Assembly (NCBI GenBank): GCA_900078775.1
Contig: LT549889.1
Span: forward strand, 2,046,001 to 2,110,000
DNA from: Mycolicibacterium aurum
GTDB lineage: Bacteria > Actinomycetota > Actinomycetes > Mycobacteriales > Mycobacteriaceae
Length of the DNA stretch: 64,000 nt
Direction: 5' to 3'
The notes beneath the pieces are model-generated. The model was not told the DNA's origin. It saw only the letters and a program-made list of their open reading frames with translations, and made no database searches. Each line of letters begins with the position of its first letter. Positions within the stretch are counted from its first letter, which is position 1. Positions 33,560-42,804 of the stretch are shown here, one piece after another. A program made the translations under genes and the position numbers.

Positions 33560-34459
33560 TCAGCCGACGTGCGTGCCCAGCCAGCCCAGGGTCCGCTGCC
33601 AGGCGTCCGCCGCGGCGCCGGGGTCGTACCGGTCGCCGGTGTCGTTGAAGAAGGCGTGATTGGCGCCCGGCTCGATCACCAGTTCGTGCACCAGTCCGGC
33701 CCGCTGCAACGCGGCCCGAGCCGCCGGTTCGGTGGCGTTCACCCGTTGGTCGAGCTGCCCGTAGAAACCGAGCACCGCGACATCCCGGCTGCCGGCGAAG
33801 TCCGCGCCCTCGGGCGTCGGCCCGTAGAACGGGACGGCGGCGGCCAGTTCCGGTACGCCCGCGTCCAGCAGCCGCCACACCAGTCCGCCACCCATGCAGA
33901 AACCGACGGCGGCCACCCTCGCCCCCGGTGTGCGCGTGGCGACCTCGGCGATGCCGGAACGCAGATCGGCGATCATGGCCTCCGGGGACCGGTTGCCCAG
34001 CGCGGCGGTCGCCTCGGCGGGGTCGGCAAAGGTGGCCGTGCCGCCGTCGCCGGAGAGCAGGTCGATCGCCAGGCTCGAATAGCCGACCCCGGCCAGCCGA
34101 CCGGCGACCGAACGGACCCAGTCGTTGAGGCCCTTGTTCTCGTGGATCACCAGCACCGCCCCGCGCGGCTGATCCGCCGCGGCCCAGGCGCCCTGCAGCT
34201 CGCCGGCGGGCCCGGCCCAGGTCACCGGGGTGGTCGGCAGCGCGGTCGCCATACCCGGCGGGACCGGTCGGTCGTCGGTGCCCGGCGGCTCGGCGGTCGC
34301 TTCCGGGGTGCCCCCGGCACAGGCCGCGATGACGGACGCCGCGGCCGAGGCCCCCAGCCCCAGCAGCGCGAGCCGGCGCAGCGCCTCCCGGCGGGACAGC
34401 AGCCCGTCGGCGTGGTCGGTGGCGATCTCTTCGGCGATGTAGCGCTGCAAGGGCGTCAC
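33560..34459 (-). CDS. Tat-exported dienelactone hydrolase family lipoprotein
   Basis: A 299-residue alpha/beta hydrolase with a Tat-type leader: twin arginine at 23-24 (SRREALRRL), a hydrophobic core and a lipobox Cys47 (IAAC-AGG). The hydrolase domain has the nucleophile Cys188 in GFCMGGG and an NHAFFND histidine, the dienelactone hydrolase triad style. It would be anchored outside the membrane. It hydrolyses an ester or lactone that is not identifiable. The start is GTG at 34457-34459 with a weak ribosome site. Confidence 0.86.
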   Translation of the reverse strand: MTPLQRYIAEEIATDHADGLLSRREALRRLALLGLGASAAASVIAACAGGTPEATAEPPGTDDRPVPPGMATALPTTPVTWAGPAGELQGAWAAADQPRGAVLVIHENKGLNDWVRSVAGRLAGVGYSSLAIDLLSGDGGTATFADPAEATAALGNRSPEAMIADLRSGIAEVATRTPGARVAAVGFCMGGGLVWRLLDAGVPELAAAVPFYGPTPEGADFAGSRDVAVLGFYGQLDQRVNATEPAARAALQRAGLVHELVIEPGANHAFFNDTGDRYDPGAAADAWQRTLGWLGTHVG

Positions 34460-34518
34460 GGTCTCGAGTATGGGCCGATCCGCCGCCGTATGGAGTCGAA
34501 CTGCCTAGGGTCGAAAAG

Positions 34519-35862
34519 GTGAGGAGCTCGGAACTGCCACCCGGCCCGCGGCTGCCGGCGGCCGTGCAGGGCGTGCTGATGATGAACTTCTGGGCGCAGT
34601 ACGTTTCGGCGTGCCGCCGCCGTTACGGGGATGTCTTCACGCTGCGGGTGTCCACCATCGGCACCATGGTCTATCTGGCCGACCCGGCGGACATCAAGAC
34701 GGTGTTCGGCGGCGATCCGGCGGTCTATCACGCCGGTGCGGCGAACGCGATGCTGACCGGCCTGCTCGGACCGAGTTCGGTGCTGGTGATCGACGGCGAT
34801 GTGCACCGCGACCGCCGCCGGCTGATGCTGGCGCCCTTCGGCCGCGAGGCCGTGGCCCGCCAGACCGCGGTGATGGCCGAGATCGCCGCGGGCGACGTCG
34901 CCGGCTGGCCGGTGGGCACCGAGTTCCCGGTGGCGCCACGGATGTCGGCGATCACGCTGGAGGTCATCCTGCGCACCGTCATCGGCACCACCGACCCGGA
35001 CCGGCTGACCCGGCTGCGGGCGGTCATGCCCAAACTGCTCAGCCTCGGGGGGTGGAACTCGTTGCCGGTGGCGGTCCCCCGGCTGCAGCGGCTCCGGCCG
35101 TGGCGCGGGTTCGCCGACCGGCTGCGCGAGGCCGACCGGCTGTTGTACGCCGAGATCGCCGACCGCAGGGCCGATCCGGACCTCGTCGACCGCGCCGACG
35201 CCCTGTCGATGATGGTGCGTTCGGGCATGTCCGACGCCGAACTCCGCGATCAGCTGATGACGCTGCTGGTCGCCGGGCACGATACGACCGCCACCGGGCT
35301 GTCCTGGGCGCTGGAGCTGCTGACCCGGCACCCGGCGATCCTGGCGAAGGCCACCCGGTCGGCCCGCACCGGCGGACCGGAGGCCGATGAATACCTGGAC
35401 GCGGTGTGCAAGGAGGTGCTGCGGATCCGTCCGGTGGTCTTCGATGTCGGCCGGGTCCTGACCGAGCCGACCGAGGTGGCCGGGCGCCTGCTGCCGGCCG
35501 GGGTGATGGTGGCCCCGGGTATCGGGCTGGTGCACGCCGATCCCGCCCGGTACCCGAACCCGGACCGCTTCGACCCGGACCGGATGCTCGGCGCCACCCT
35601 GGGCCCAACCACCTATCTGCCGTTCGGCGGCGGCAACCGGCGCTGTCTGGGTGCCCACTTCGCGCAGGTCGAGATGGCCGTGGTGCTGCGCGAGGTGCTG
35701 CGCCGGGTGGATCTGGCCGGCACCGCCGCGACCGGTGAACGCCAGCGGATCAAGGGCGTCATCCTGGTCCCGCACCGCGGCGCCCGTATCCGGGTCCGGG
35801 CACGCCACGACGCGCCGGCGCCCGGGCAACAGGCCTGCCCGCACCGGAATGCGGCGGGATGA
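34519..35862 (+). CDS. cytochrome P450 (CYP135/CYP138-like)
   Basis: A 447-residue P450 with eukaryote-like signatures: N-terminal PPGPRLPAAVQGVL, I-helix LVAGHDTTATGLSWAL, ExxR in KEVLRIRP, and the heme loop FGGGNRRCLGAHFA with Cys376. This pattern fits the CYP135/136/138 group of mycobacteria rather than the class of CYP124/125. The substrate is unknown. GTG at 34519 follows GAAAAGG. The C-terminal tail (about 20 residues after RIRVRARH) looks disordered. Confidence 0.88.
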   Translation: MRSSELPPGPRLPAAVQGVLMMNFWAQYVSACRRRYGDVFTLRVSTIGTMVYLADPADIKTVFGGDPAVYHAGAANAMLTGLLGPSSVLVIDGDVHRDRRRLMLAPFGREAVARQTAVMAEIAAGDVAGWPVGTEFPVAPRMSAITLEVILRTVIGTTDPDRLTRLRAVMPKLLSLGGWNSLPVAVPRLQRLRPWRGFADRLREADRLLYAEIADRRADPDLVDRADALSMMVRSGMSDAELRDQLMTLLVAGHDTTATGLSWALELLTRHPAILAKATRSARTGGPEADEYLDAVCKEVLRIRPVVFDVGRVLTEPTEVAGRLLPAGVMVAPGIGLVHADPARYPNPDRFDPDRMLGATLGPTTYLPFGGGNRRCLGAHFAQVEMAVVLREVLRRVDLAGTAATGERQRIKGVILVPHRGARIRVRARHDAPAPGQQACPHRNAAG

Positions 35863-35942
35863 TCGAACCGGGCGCCGAACGGGTACGTAGTAACGGCTGA
35901 GGCCCGCATCAGCCGCGGGCCGGCCCGAACCGGAGGTCCCCC

Positions 35943-36449
35943 ATGAGATTCCCCACCACCCGGCTGCTGCGATCGTTCACCCTGACGCTGGCCGCCGTCG
36001 GCCTGCTGCTCGGTTTCGTCGGCGCCCCGACGGCCGTGGCCGACGATCGCCTCGACTTCACCGGCACCACGCTGTCGGGCGCCCCGTTCGACAGTGCCAG
36101 CCTGCAGGGCAAGCCCGCGGTGCTGTGGTTCTGGACGCCGTGGTGCCCGTTCTGCAATCAGGAGGCTCCCAACGTCGCCAAGGTGGCCGCGGCCAACCCT
36201 GACGTGACGTTCGTCGGGGTGGCGGCCCGTTCCGATGTGGCCGCGATGCAGGGCTTCGTGGACCGCTACAAGCTCGGCTTCACCAATCTGAACGACGCCG
36301 ACGGGTCCATCTGGGCGCGGTTCAACGTGCCGTGGCAGCCGGCGTATCTGTTCGTGCGGCCAGACGGGACCTCGACCTTCGTCAATAATCCGACGTCGGC
36401 GATGTCCGAACAGGACCTGGCCAACCGGGTCGCCACGCTGACCGCCTAG
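35943..36449 (+). CDS. secreted thioredoxin-fold disulfide oxidoreductase (MPT53/DsbE-like)
   Basis: A 168-residue exported protein with a signal peptide (hydrophobic core LTLAAVGLLLGFVG, cleavage near AVA at 33). The thioredoxin fold has the active site WCPFC (Cys68 and Cys71). It matches mycobacterial MPT53 (Rv2878c), which oxidises secreted proteins. ATG at 35943 follows CCGGAGGTCCCCC. The next gene (CcdA-like) begins one base after its stop, so the two form the redox pair expected for this family. Confidence 0.92.
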   Translation: MRFPTTRLLRSFTLTLAAVGLLLGFVGAPTAVADDRLDFTGTTLSGAPFDSASLQGKPAVLWFWTPWCPFCNQEAPNVAKVAAANPDVTFVGVAARSDVAAMQGFVDRYKLGFTNLNDADGSIWARFNVPWQPAYLFVRPDGTSTFVNNPTSAMSEQDLANRVATLTA

Positions 36450-37301
36450 ATGGAAGCCGATCTGCTCGGCCTCGCGCTCGGGGCCGGGCTGATCGCCGCG
36501 GTCAATCCCTGCGGATTCGCCATGCTTCCCGGCTATCTGAGCCTGGTGGTGCAGGCCGACGCCGGCAGTGGGCGCGCGGTGTGGCGTGCCCTCACCGCGA
36601 CGCTGGCCATGACGCTCGGGGTGGTCGCGGTGTTCGCCGCCTTCGGGGCCCTGACCGCCTCGGTCGCCTCCACCGTGCAGCAGTACGTGCCGTTCGCCAC
36701 CGTGGTCATCGGGGCCGTGCTGGTGTTGCTCGGGGGCTGGCTGCTGGCCGGGCGGTCGCTGGCGCTGCCGGTGCGTGCCGGGTCACGGTGGGCGCCCACC
36801 GCGCGGATCGGGTCGATGCTCGGCTACGGCCTGGGCTTCGCGTTGGCGTCGCTGTCCTGCACCGTCGGGCCGTTCCTGGCGGTGACCGCGAGTGCGGCCC
36901 GCGCATCGTCCTGGCAGGACACCCTGCTGGTGTATCTGGCCTATGCGGCCGGGTTCGCGCTGATCGTCGGGGCGCTGGCCGTCTCCACCGCCTTCGCCAG
37001 TTCCGCCCTGCTCGACCGGATCCGCCGAATCCTGCCGTATGTCAACAGGATCAGTGGGGCGTTGCTCATCCTGGTCGGCCTGTACGTCGGCTACTACGGC
37101 GTCTACGAGATCCGGCTGTTCCACGCCGGCGGCGATCCGGCCGACCCGGTGGTGGGTGCGGCGGGGCGATTGCAGGGCGCGATCGCCGGCTGGGTGTACG
37201 AGCACGGCGGGTGGCCCTGGCTGATACTGCTGCTGGCGGTGCTGGTGACCGCGGCCGCCGCGATCGGACTCAGCCGGCGAGCAGGACGGTCCCGACGGTG
37301 A
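36450..37301 (+). CDS. CcdA/DsbD-type membrane electron transporter
   Basis: A 283-residue membrane protein with six or more helices. The conserved cysteines are Cys21 in AVNPCGFAMLPGYL and the one in ASLSCTVGPFL, as in CcdA. It moves electrons from cytosolic thioredoxin to secreted thiol proteins such as the MPT53-like partner encoded immediately upstream (stop and ATG adjacent). It resembles Rv2877c. The last 32 bases overlap the convergent membrane-protein gene. Confidence 0.92.
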   Translation: MEADLLGLALGAGLIAAVNPCGFAMLPGYLSLVVQADAGSGRAVWRALTATLAMTLGVVAVFAAFGALTASVASTVQQYVPFATVVIGAVLVLLGGWLLAGRSLALPVRAGSRWAPTARIGSMLGYGLGFALASLSCTVGPFLAVTASAARASSWQDTLLVYLAYAAGFALIVGALAVSTAFASSALLDRIRRILPYVNRISGALLILVGLYVGYYGVYEIRLFHAGGDPADPVVGAAGRLQGAIAGWVYEHGGWPWLILLLAVLVTAAAAIGLSRRAGRSRR

Positions 37302-37707
37302 TCAGGGCGATCACCTTGACCAGTTCCAGGCCGACGTAGACGAAGTGCGCCTGCGACCGCGGCAGCTTCTCGGCGTCCGGGCCGGCGGCCAGCACCGCGT
37401 CGGAACGCTTGGTCAACGCCGGGCGCACCGCGAGCAGTTGCACGGCCAGCGCTGCCGCCGCGACCGCGAATGCGATGAGCGCGACCCGCCCGGGCCCGGC
37501 GGTGACCAGCGCGACGGCGATGACGATCGCCAGCACCGCCTCGATGCCGTTGAGGGCCCGGAACACCAACCGGCCGATGCCCAGTCCGATCGGCAGCGTC
37601 ACCCCGGGTGCCCGGAATTTCAGCGGCGCCTCGACGAACGAGATGGCCGACACCATACCCAGCCACAGGAAGACCAGGGCGGTGGCGATACCTGCGGGCA
37701 ATGTCAT
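37270..37707 (-). CDS. conserved membrane protein, four predicted helices
   Basis: A 145-residue protein with hydrophobic stretches at about 5-25, 45-65, 70-90 and 120-142; it is probably an inner-membrane protein. The first helix (ATALVFLWLGMVSAISFVEAP) and KFRAPGV loop are of a type seen in DUF4149-like proteins, but I am not certain. ATG at 37705-37707 follows TTGGAGTGA and lies 4 bases from the stop of the amidohydrolase gene, so it is probably the last gene of the glnA3 unit. Confidence 0.7.
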   Translation of the reverse strand: MTLPAGIATALVFLWLGMVSAISFVEAPLKFRAPGVTLPIGLGIGRLVFRALNGIEAVLAIVIAVALVTAGPGRVALIAFAVAAAALAVQLLAVRPALTKRSDAVLAAGPDAEKLPRSQAHFVYVGLELVKVIALITVGTVLLAG

Positions 37708-37711
37708 CGTG

Positions 37712-38821
37712 TCACTCCAATCCATAGACGCGCCGGGCGTTTTGATGGGCGATCAGATCCACCACCCGGATCGCGTCGGCGGCCGACCATTCGCCCCGGT
37801 GGACGAAACCCTCGAGCACCGCGTGCACGCCGCGGCGCCACAGCACCGCACCCAGGTGATGCAGTTCGGGTGGACCGAAACCGTCCGAGGAGTACAGGAT
37901 CTTGCGGAACGGGGCCAATTCCAGCAGCCGGGCGATGAACTCCCGGGACCGGGCGCCGAGGTGGTTGATCGCCAGCCCGCCGTCCAGGTAGACGTGGTTG
38001 AACGCCTGGGCCAGATAGCCGGCCTCCCGTTCGAACGGGTAACAGTGCAGCAGCATGATCGGCGTGCTGCCCGCGGTGCGCAGAAAATCGGTCAGGTGCA
38101 ACGGATTCGCCGCGTCCAGGTCGGCATCCCGGTCACCGAACCCGATGTGGAACTGCAGTGGTCTACCGATCCGCAGCGCCTGATGCAGCCCGAACCGCAA
38201 CAGCACCCGGTCGGTCAGCCGTGTGCCGCCGGAATCACGCCAACGCCGGGCGGCTTCCCGTACCTCGCGCAGCGAGGGTTCGGACAGATCTCCGCGCAGC
38301 CCGCCCCGGTAGGCCAGGATCGACTTGGTCGCCACCGCGCCGGCGCATCGCGCGGCGAGCTCCCCGGTGAAGGCATCGACATAGTCGTCGGGTTGGGCCA
38401 CTGCGTATTCGGCGACCGACTCCAGCCGCACGATCTCGTGCACCCGGGCGCCGGCGACCTCGGCGATGGTGCCCGGATCGCTGATACCGGTGCCGAACCC
38501 GGTGTCCACCAGCCAGTCGGTCACCCCGGCGGCGGTCAGGAACCGCCTGCCCAGTTCGGCGTCGGGCACCGCACTGCGGGCCGCCCAGTAGTCGTCGGCG
38601 CCGGCGTGTGCGGGCAGCCCGAGCAGCGGGGCACAGTGTGCACGGACCGCGAACCCGAGTTGGCTGTCGAAGCCGGAGTCGAAGTCGGCCAGCGGTTCGG
38701 TGTTGGCTTCGTTGAGTCCGTTCTCGAAGTCGCGCCGCGTCCCGGTGTGCCGCCAATAGCCGTGCACATGGTGATCGACCAGACCGACCGCGGCGATGTG
38801 CTCGGCCAGCGCTCCGACCAT
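37712..38821 (-). CDS. amidohydrolase family protein (Rv1879-like, GlnA3 partner)
   Basis: A 369-residue amidohydrolase-2 family protein: DHHVHGYW metal motif near residue 17, QFHIGFGD, LLHCYPF and LYSSDGFG with the late aspartate. Paired with a glutamine-synthetase-like protein it mirrors the two halves of fungal FluG and the Rv1878/Rv1879 pair. It probably hydrolyses a gamma-glutamyl or related amide. ATG at 38819-38821 shares one base with the glnA3 stop (TGATG). Confidence 0.88.
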   Translation of the reverse strand: MVGALAEHIAAVGLVDHHVHGYWRHTGTRRDFENGLNEANTEPLADFDSGFDSQLGFAVRAHCAPLLGLPAHAGADDYWAARSAVPDAELGRRFLTAAGVTDWLVDTGFGTGISDPGTIAEVAGARVHEIVRLESVAEYAVAQPDDYVDAFTGELAARCAGAVATKSILAYRGGLRGDLSEPSLREVREAARRWRDSGGTRLTDRVLLRFGLHQALRIGRPLQFHIGFGDRDADLDAANPLHLTDFLRTAGSTPIMLLHCYPFEREAGYLAQAFNHVYLDGGLAINHLGARSREFIARLLELAPFRKILYSSDGFGPPELHHLGAVLWRRGVHAVLEGFVHRGEWSAADAIRVVDLIAHQNARRVYGLE

Positions 38822-40194
38822 CACAGACTCCAGGCCAGTCGGAACTTGTCCGCCAGTTCGGCATCGCTGTATGCGCCGTAGGTCTGCTGTTCGTAGCGGC
38901 GCACCGCGACGGTGGCCTCGACCGGGGCGTCGCCGAGGATCTCGCGCAGCAGTGCGGACCGGTCCAGGGCGTCGATGACGTCGTCCTGCCGGGTGGGCAG
39001 GGTGGTGACCCCGGCCGCGGCCCGTCGGTCGGAGTCCAGGGTGGCCGGGTCGACGGCGATCTCCTCGGGCAGCGGCAGGCTGCGGTTCACCCCGTCCAGT
39101 GCCAATCCGAGGATGGCCGCCGAGGCCAGGTACGGGTTGGCCGACGGGTCGATGATCTTCACCTCGACGTTGCCGCCCTGCGGGTTGCTCGGTCCGCCGG
39201 TCACGAAACGCACCGCGGCCTCCCGGTTCTCGGTTCCCCAGCACACGTGCGCGCCGGACCAATGGCCGGGTTGGGTGCGCAGTCCGGACAGGATCGAACC
39301 GCACAACAGCCCCTGGGCCTGCGGCAGCCCGGCCAGCACACCGGCGATGGCGGACTCCCCCTCCGGGGTCATGCCGTGCCGTCCGGTGCCGTCAGAGAAC
39401 AGCGACACCCCGTCCCGGGTGAGGGAAAAGTGCTGGTGCGCACCGGATCCCACCGCGCCGGCGAACGGCACCGGAGACAGGCTGACCCGCATTCCGTAGC
39501 GGCGGGCCACCCGGGAGACGAGGATCCGGGTGAGCATCAACTGGTCGGCGGCGGCCACCGGTTCGGCCGGGGCCAGCGAGATCTCGAACTGGCTCGCCCC
39601 GTACTCCGGATGGAACTGATCGATGGGTAGCCCGGACCGGGTCGCGGCATCGATGACGTCACGCACGAAACCCTCGTGTTCCAGCACCCCGGCCAACCCG
39701 TACTGCGCCCACAGCGCCGACGGCAGCGCCGCACCGTCCGGACCGACCAGGACGAATTCGACCTCGTGGCCGACGACGGCCTCGATCCCGGCCGCGGCCG
39801 ACCGGTCCCGAACCTGCGCCAGGACGCCACGACTGCAGTACGGGTCCGGGTGGCCGTCCTGGTCGAAGAAAACCCCTGGCGCCCAGGCCAGTCCGTCCCC
39901 GATCACCCGCAGCGCGGACAGATCGAGGCGGACCCGCTGGTCACCGATCACCCCGGTGCGTTCGCTGAACACGATCCCGGTCTGGTCGATGGTGAACACG
40001 TGCCAGACCGGGCTGGCCCCGAGGCCCGGATTGGCGAAGGTCGCCATCCGGCGCAGCGGCACCGTCTTGGCCAGGGTCAGCCCGGCCGGGTTCACCACGG
40101 TGCCGATCAGGGTCGCGACCCCATCGGCTTCCAGGGCGGCGATGGCCGCAGCGGCGAGCGGTTTGGCCGGCTGATGGGTGCTCACCGGGTCCAT
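38821..40194 (-). CDS. glnA3: glutamine synthetase-like protein GlnA3
   Basis: A 457-residue protein of the GS family. The sequence follows M. tuberculosis GlnA3 (Rv1878) as I remember it: PLAAAAIAALEADGV, TVVNPAGLTLAKTVPLRR, FANPGLGASPVWHVF, GHEVEFVLV, GSGAHQHFSL and NPYLASAAILGLALDG. These enzymes gamma-glutamylate polyamines or other amines rather than ammonia, and the coupled amidohydrolase fits that role. ATG is at 40192-40194. A KstR-boxed gene lies just upstream. Confidence 0.93.
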   Translation of the reverse strand: MDPVSTHQPAKPLAAAAIAALEADGVATLIGTVVNPAGLTLAKTVPLRRMATFANPGLGASPVWHVFTIDQTGIVFSERTGVIGDQRVRLDLSALRVIGDGLAWAPGVFFDQDGHPDPYCSRGVLAQVRDRSAAAGIEAVVGHEVEFVLVGPDGAALPSALWAQYGLAGVLEHEGFVRDVIDAATRSGLPIDQFHPEYGASQFEISLAPAEPVAAADQLMLTRILVSRVARRYGMRVSLSPVPFAGAVGSGAHQHFSLTRDGVSLFSDGTGRHGMTPEGESAIAGVLAGLPQAQGLLCGSILSGLRTQPGHWSGAHVCWGTENREAAVRFVTGGPSNPQGGNVEVKIIDPSANPYLASAAILGLALDGVNRSLPLPEEIAVDPATLDSDRRAAAGVTTLPTRQDDVIDALDRSALLREILGDAPVEATVAVRRYEQQTYGAYSDAELADKFRLAWSL

Positions 40195-40213
40195 TGTTCT
40201 CCCCGCGCAGCGG

Positions 40214-40696
40214 TTACAGGGTGATCTTGCAGCTCTGACCGATGTCGAGGGTGCGCAGCATCCGGCCCATGCCCAGCCACATGGCGCAGGACAGCGCGAG
40301 ATCGGTCAGCAGTTCCTCGTTGAACTCGGCCCGGCAGCGTTCCCAGAAGTCCTCGTCGTCACGCAGCCCGGTGTGATCATCGGCGAAGCGTTCGGCGAAC
40401 TCCGCGGCGATCCGTTCGGCGGGGCTGTAACCCGGCCAGGTCCGCCACTGCGCGGCGTGCTCGTAGAGATCCTCGTCGACACCGGCCTCCGGTCCCGCCG
40501 AGTCGCGGGTGTTCTGGCAGACCACGCATTCGTTGTCCAGCGCGATGACCATCCGGGCCAGTTCCCGCACCCGCATCGGCAGCCGGTTCTTGTTGTAGAC
40601 GGCGTGGGTGAAACCGGCCATCGCGACACCGATGTCGGGCGACTTGGTCACCCAGGCCGCGGCATCGTCGTCTGCGAAATCTCCGATTCGGCTCAT
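40214..40696 (-). CDS. carboxymuconolactone decarboxylase family protein (AhpD-fold)
   Basis: A 160-residue AhpD-fold protein with Cys57-X2-Cys60 (ECVVCQNTRDS) and a downstream histidine-rich region, typical of peroxidase-like or carboxymuconolactone decarboxylase proteins. The function is not certain. ATG is at 40694-40696. A perfect KstR-type box (40727-40740) sits 31 bases upstream, inside the short gap to the MFS gene, so it is probably induced by sterols. It separates glnA3 from the Rv1877-like gene, which I remember as adjacent in M. tuberculosis. Confidence 0.85.
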   Translation of the reverse strand: MSRIGDFADDDAAAWVTKSPDIGVAMAGFTHAVYNKNRLPMRVRELARMVIALDNECVVCQNTRDSAGPEAGVDEDLYEHAAQWRTWPGYSPAERIAAEFAERFADDHTGLRDDEDFWERCRAEFNEELLTDLALSCAMWLGMGRMLRTLDIGQSCKITL

Positions 40697-40726
40697 GTCC
40701 GGAGCGTACGCCCGAACACGCACGAT

Positions 40727-40740
40727 TGGAACGTGTTCTA
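40727..40740. promoter_or_regulatory. KstR-type operator (TGGAACGTGTTCTA)
   Basis: All fixed positions of TNNAACNNGTTNNA match. It lies 31 bases before the start of the carboxymuconolactone decarboxylase-like gene and overlaps the last 3 bases of the MFS gene upstream. Confidence 0.75.
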
Positions 40741-42804
40741 GTTTGTCGGCGCCACGCCGACGAGCTCGCGCCCCTCGGTCCACTCCCGCTGCAGCACCAT
40801 CCGGTGCGCGATGCGTTCCAGCGCGGCCTCGACCTGCACCCGGTCCGGGCGGCCCTGATAGTCCGGGGCCTCGGCGAGGCGCTGCACCAACTTGCCGACC
40901 AACGCGTCGATCGCGACCTCGACCTGGCGCGCGCCTGCCGTGGTGAGCCAGAGCCGGTCGCCGGTGCGGAGCGCGTAACCGGTCGCGACGAGCCGGTCGA
41001 ACGCCGGTTCCAGGATCTCCGGCGGGATCCGCCGGCCGGCGGCGATGGAACTGATCGACGCCCACCCGTGGACCTGGTTGTGCCGGTAGATCTGCACCGC
41101 CGCCCACAGTCGCGCCACGTCGAGTTCGCAGTCGGGATGGTCGACGAGCTTGCGCAGCCGGATATCCGGTGAGTCCCGGAAGGTCCGGCCCACCGCGAGT
41201 TCCAGGATCTCGTCGGAGGTCTCCATCACCGGCATCCCGAACCCGTCGCCCAGGTCGGCCGCCGACGCCGACTCCATCTCGCGCAGTGGGATCTCCTTGA
41301 GGAACAGCGACACCACGAAGCCGAGGAAGGCGACCGGGGCGGCACACAGGAAGACCAGCCCGAGGGAGTCCGCGTAGGCCTCCACGATCGGGGCCGCCGC
41401 CTCGGCGGGCAACTCCAGCAACGCCTTCGGTGATTCCGCGGCGGCCGGCGGCGCCCCGCTGGCGACCAGCGCCGCACCGATCCGGCTGTTGAGGAAGTTC
41501 GCGAACAGCGAGCCGAAGATGGCCGCACCGAAGGCACTGCCGATGGTCCGGAAGAAGGTGACGCCCGAGGTCGCCACGCCCAGATCGGTGAAGTCCGAGG
41601 TGCTCTGCACGACCAGCACCAGGACCTGCATGCACAGGCCGATGCCGGTGCCGAGCACCAGCAGATAGAGCGACTGCAACCAGACCGAGGTCTGGGCGTC
41701 CATGGTGGACAGCAGCACGAACGCGGTGCACATGATCGCGGTGCCCAGCACGGGGAAGATCTTGTAGCGCCCGGTCCGCCCGACGATCGAGCCGCTGCTG
41801 ATGGAGGTGATCAACATGCCCGCGACCATCGGCAGCGTGCGCAGACCCGACTCCGTCGCCGACACCCCGTCTACGAACTGCATGAAGGTGGGCAGGAACG
41901 TCATCGCGCCCAGCATCGCGAAGCCGACGATGAAGGCCAGCACGCAGCACACCGTGAACACCGGGCTGGCGAACAGCCGGATCGGCAGGATCGGTTCCGC
42001 CGCACGGGTTTCCACCCAGACGAAGGCGGACAACGCGATGACCGAGCCGACGAAAAGACCGATGATCACCGGCGAGGACCACGCGTACTCGCCGCCGCCC
42101 CAGCTGGTGGCCAGGACCAGCGCCGAGGCGCCCACCCCGACCAGGGCGATGCCCGCGTAGTCGATGGTGGGTCGGCCGTGCCGCGCGAGTGCCGGGATGG
42201 CCACGGTCGCCACCACGAGCACCACCGCGGCGACCGGGATATTGATCCAGAAGGCCCACCGCCAGCTGAGGTGATCGGTGAAGAACCCGCCGAGCAGCGG
42301 GCCGATGACGGTGGTGACGCCGAAGACCGCACCGAGAGCGCCCTGGTAGCGGCCGCGGTCCCGCAGCGGGATGACCTCGCCGATCACGGCCGTGGCGGTG
42401 ACCATGATGGCACCGCCGCCGATCCCCTGCAGCGCCCGGGCGGCGACCAGCATGGACATCGAGTCGGCCAGCCCGCACAGCACCGAACCGATGAAGAAGA
42501 ACACCACCGAGGCTTGGAAGACCGCCTTGCGGCTGAACAGGTCGCCGAGCTTGCCGACCACGGCGGTCGCGATCGTGGAGGCCAGCAGGTAGCTGGTCAC
42601 CACCCAGGACTGATGGCCCGCGCCACCGAGGTCGGCGACCACCGTCGGCAGCGCGGTGGCCACGATGGTCTGGTCGAGCGCGGCCAGCAGCATGCCCAGC
42701 AGGATCGCGACGAAGATGATGTTGCGCCGTTGCACGCTCAGCGGTTCGCCGCTCTCGCCGGCCGGTGCGGCTTCACCGGCTGAGCCGGCCTTCACGGACG
42801 TCAC
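40738..42804 (-). CDS. DHA2-family 14-TM MFS exporter with C-terminal extension (Rv1877-like)
   Basis: A 688-residue protein. Residues 1-520 hold about 14 membrane helices of an EmrB/QacA drug-proton antiporter (LDQTIVATALPTVVADLGG, the G-D-x-x-R loop motif GDLFSRK, and GPLLGGFFTDHLSWRWAFWIN motif C). Residues 540-688 form a soluble, winged-helix-like C-terminal domain (VDHPDCELDVARLWAAVQIY, then RIPPEILEPAFDRLVATG). This layout and size match Rv1877. GTG at 42802-42804 follows GGGGGAAG. It is next to bfrA, as in M. tuberculosis. Confidence 0.93.
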   Translation of the reverse strand: MTSVKAGSAGEAAPAGESGEPLSVQRRNIIFVAILLGMLLAALDQTIVATALPTVVADLGGAGHQSWVVTSYLLASTIATAVVGKLGDLFSRKAVFQASVVFFFIGSVLCGLADSMSMLVAARALQGIGGGAIMVTATAVIGEVIPLRDRGRYQGALGAVFGVTTVIGPLLGGFFTDHLSWRWAFWINIPVAAVVLVVATVAIPALARHGRPTIDYAGIALVGVGASALVLATSWGGGEYAWSSPVIIGLFVGSVIALSAFVWVETRAAEPILPIRLFASPVFTVCCVLAFIVGFAMLGAMTFLPTFMQFVDGVSATESGLRTLPMVAGMLITSISSGSIVGRTGRYKIFPVLGTAIMCTAFVLLSTMDAQTSVWLQSLYLLVLGTGIGLCMQVLVLVVQSTSDFTDLGVATSGVTFFRTIGSAFGAAIFGSLFANFLNSRIGAALVASGAPPAAAESPKALLELPAEAAAPIVEAYADSLGLVFLCAAPVAFLGFVVSLFLKEIPLREMESASAADLGDGFGMPVMETSDEILELAVGRTFRDSPDIRLRKLVDHPDCELDVARLWAAVQIYRHNQVHGWASISSIAAGRRIPPEILEPAFDRLVATGYALRTGDRLWLTTAGARQVEVAIDALVGKLVQRLAEAPDYQGRPDRVQVEAALERIAHRMVLQREWTEGRELVGVAPTN

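Noticed and set aside
38822..39304. Upstream extension of the amidohydrolase frame
   Set aside because: It overlaps glnA3 in another frame; the ATG at 38821 gives a complete domain and a one-base stop overlap.
40697..42478. Minus-strand open frame extending the carboxymuconolactone decarboxylase-like protein to 754 residues
   Set aside because: It runs out of frame through the MFS gene and has arginine/glycine-rich non-protein composition; the AhpD fold needs only the last 160 residues.
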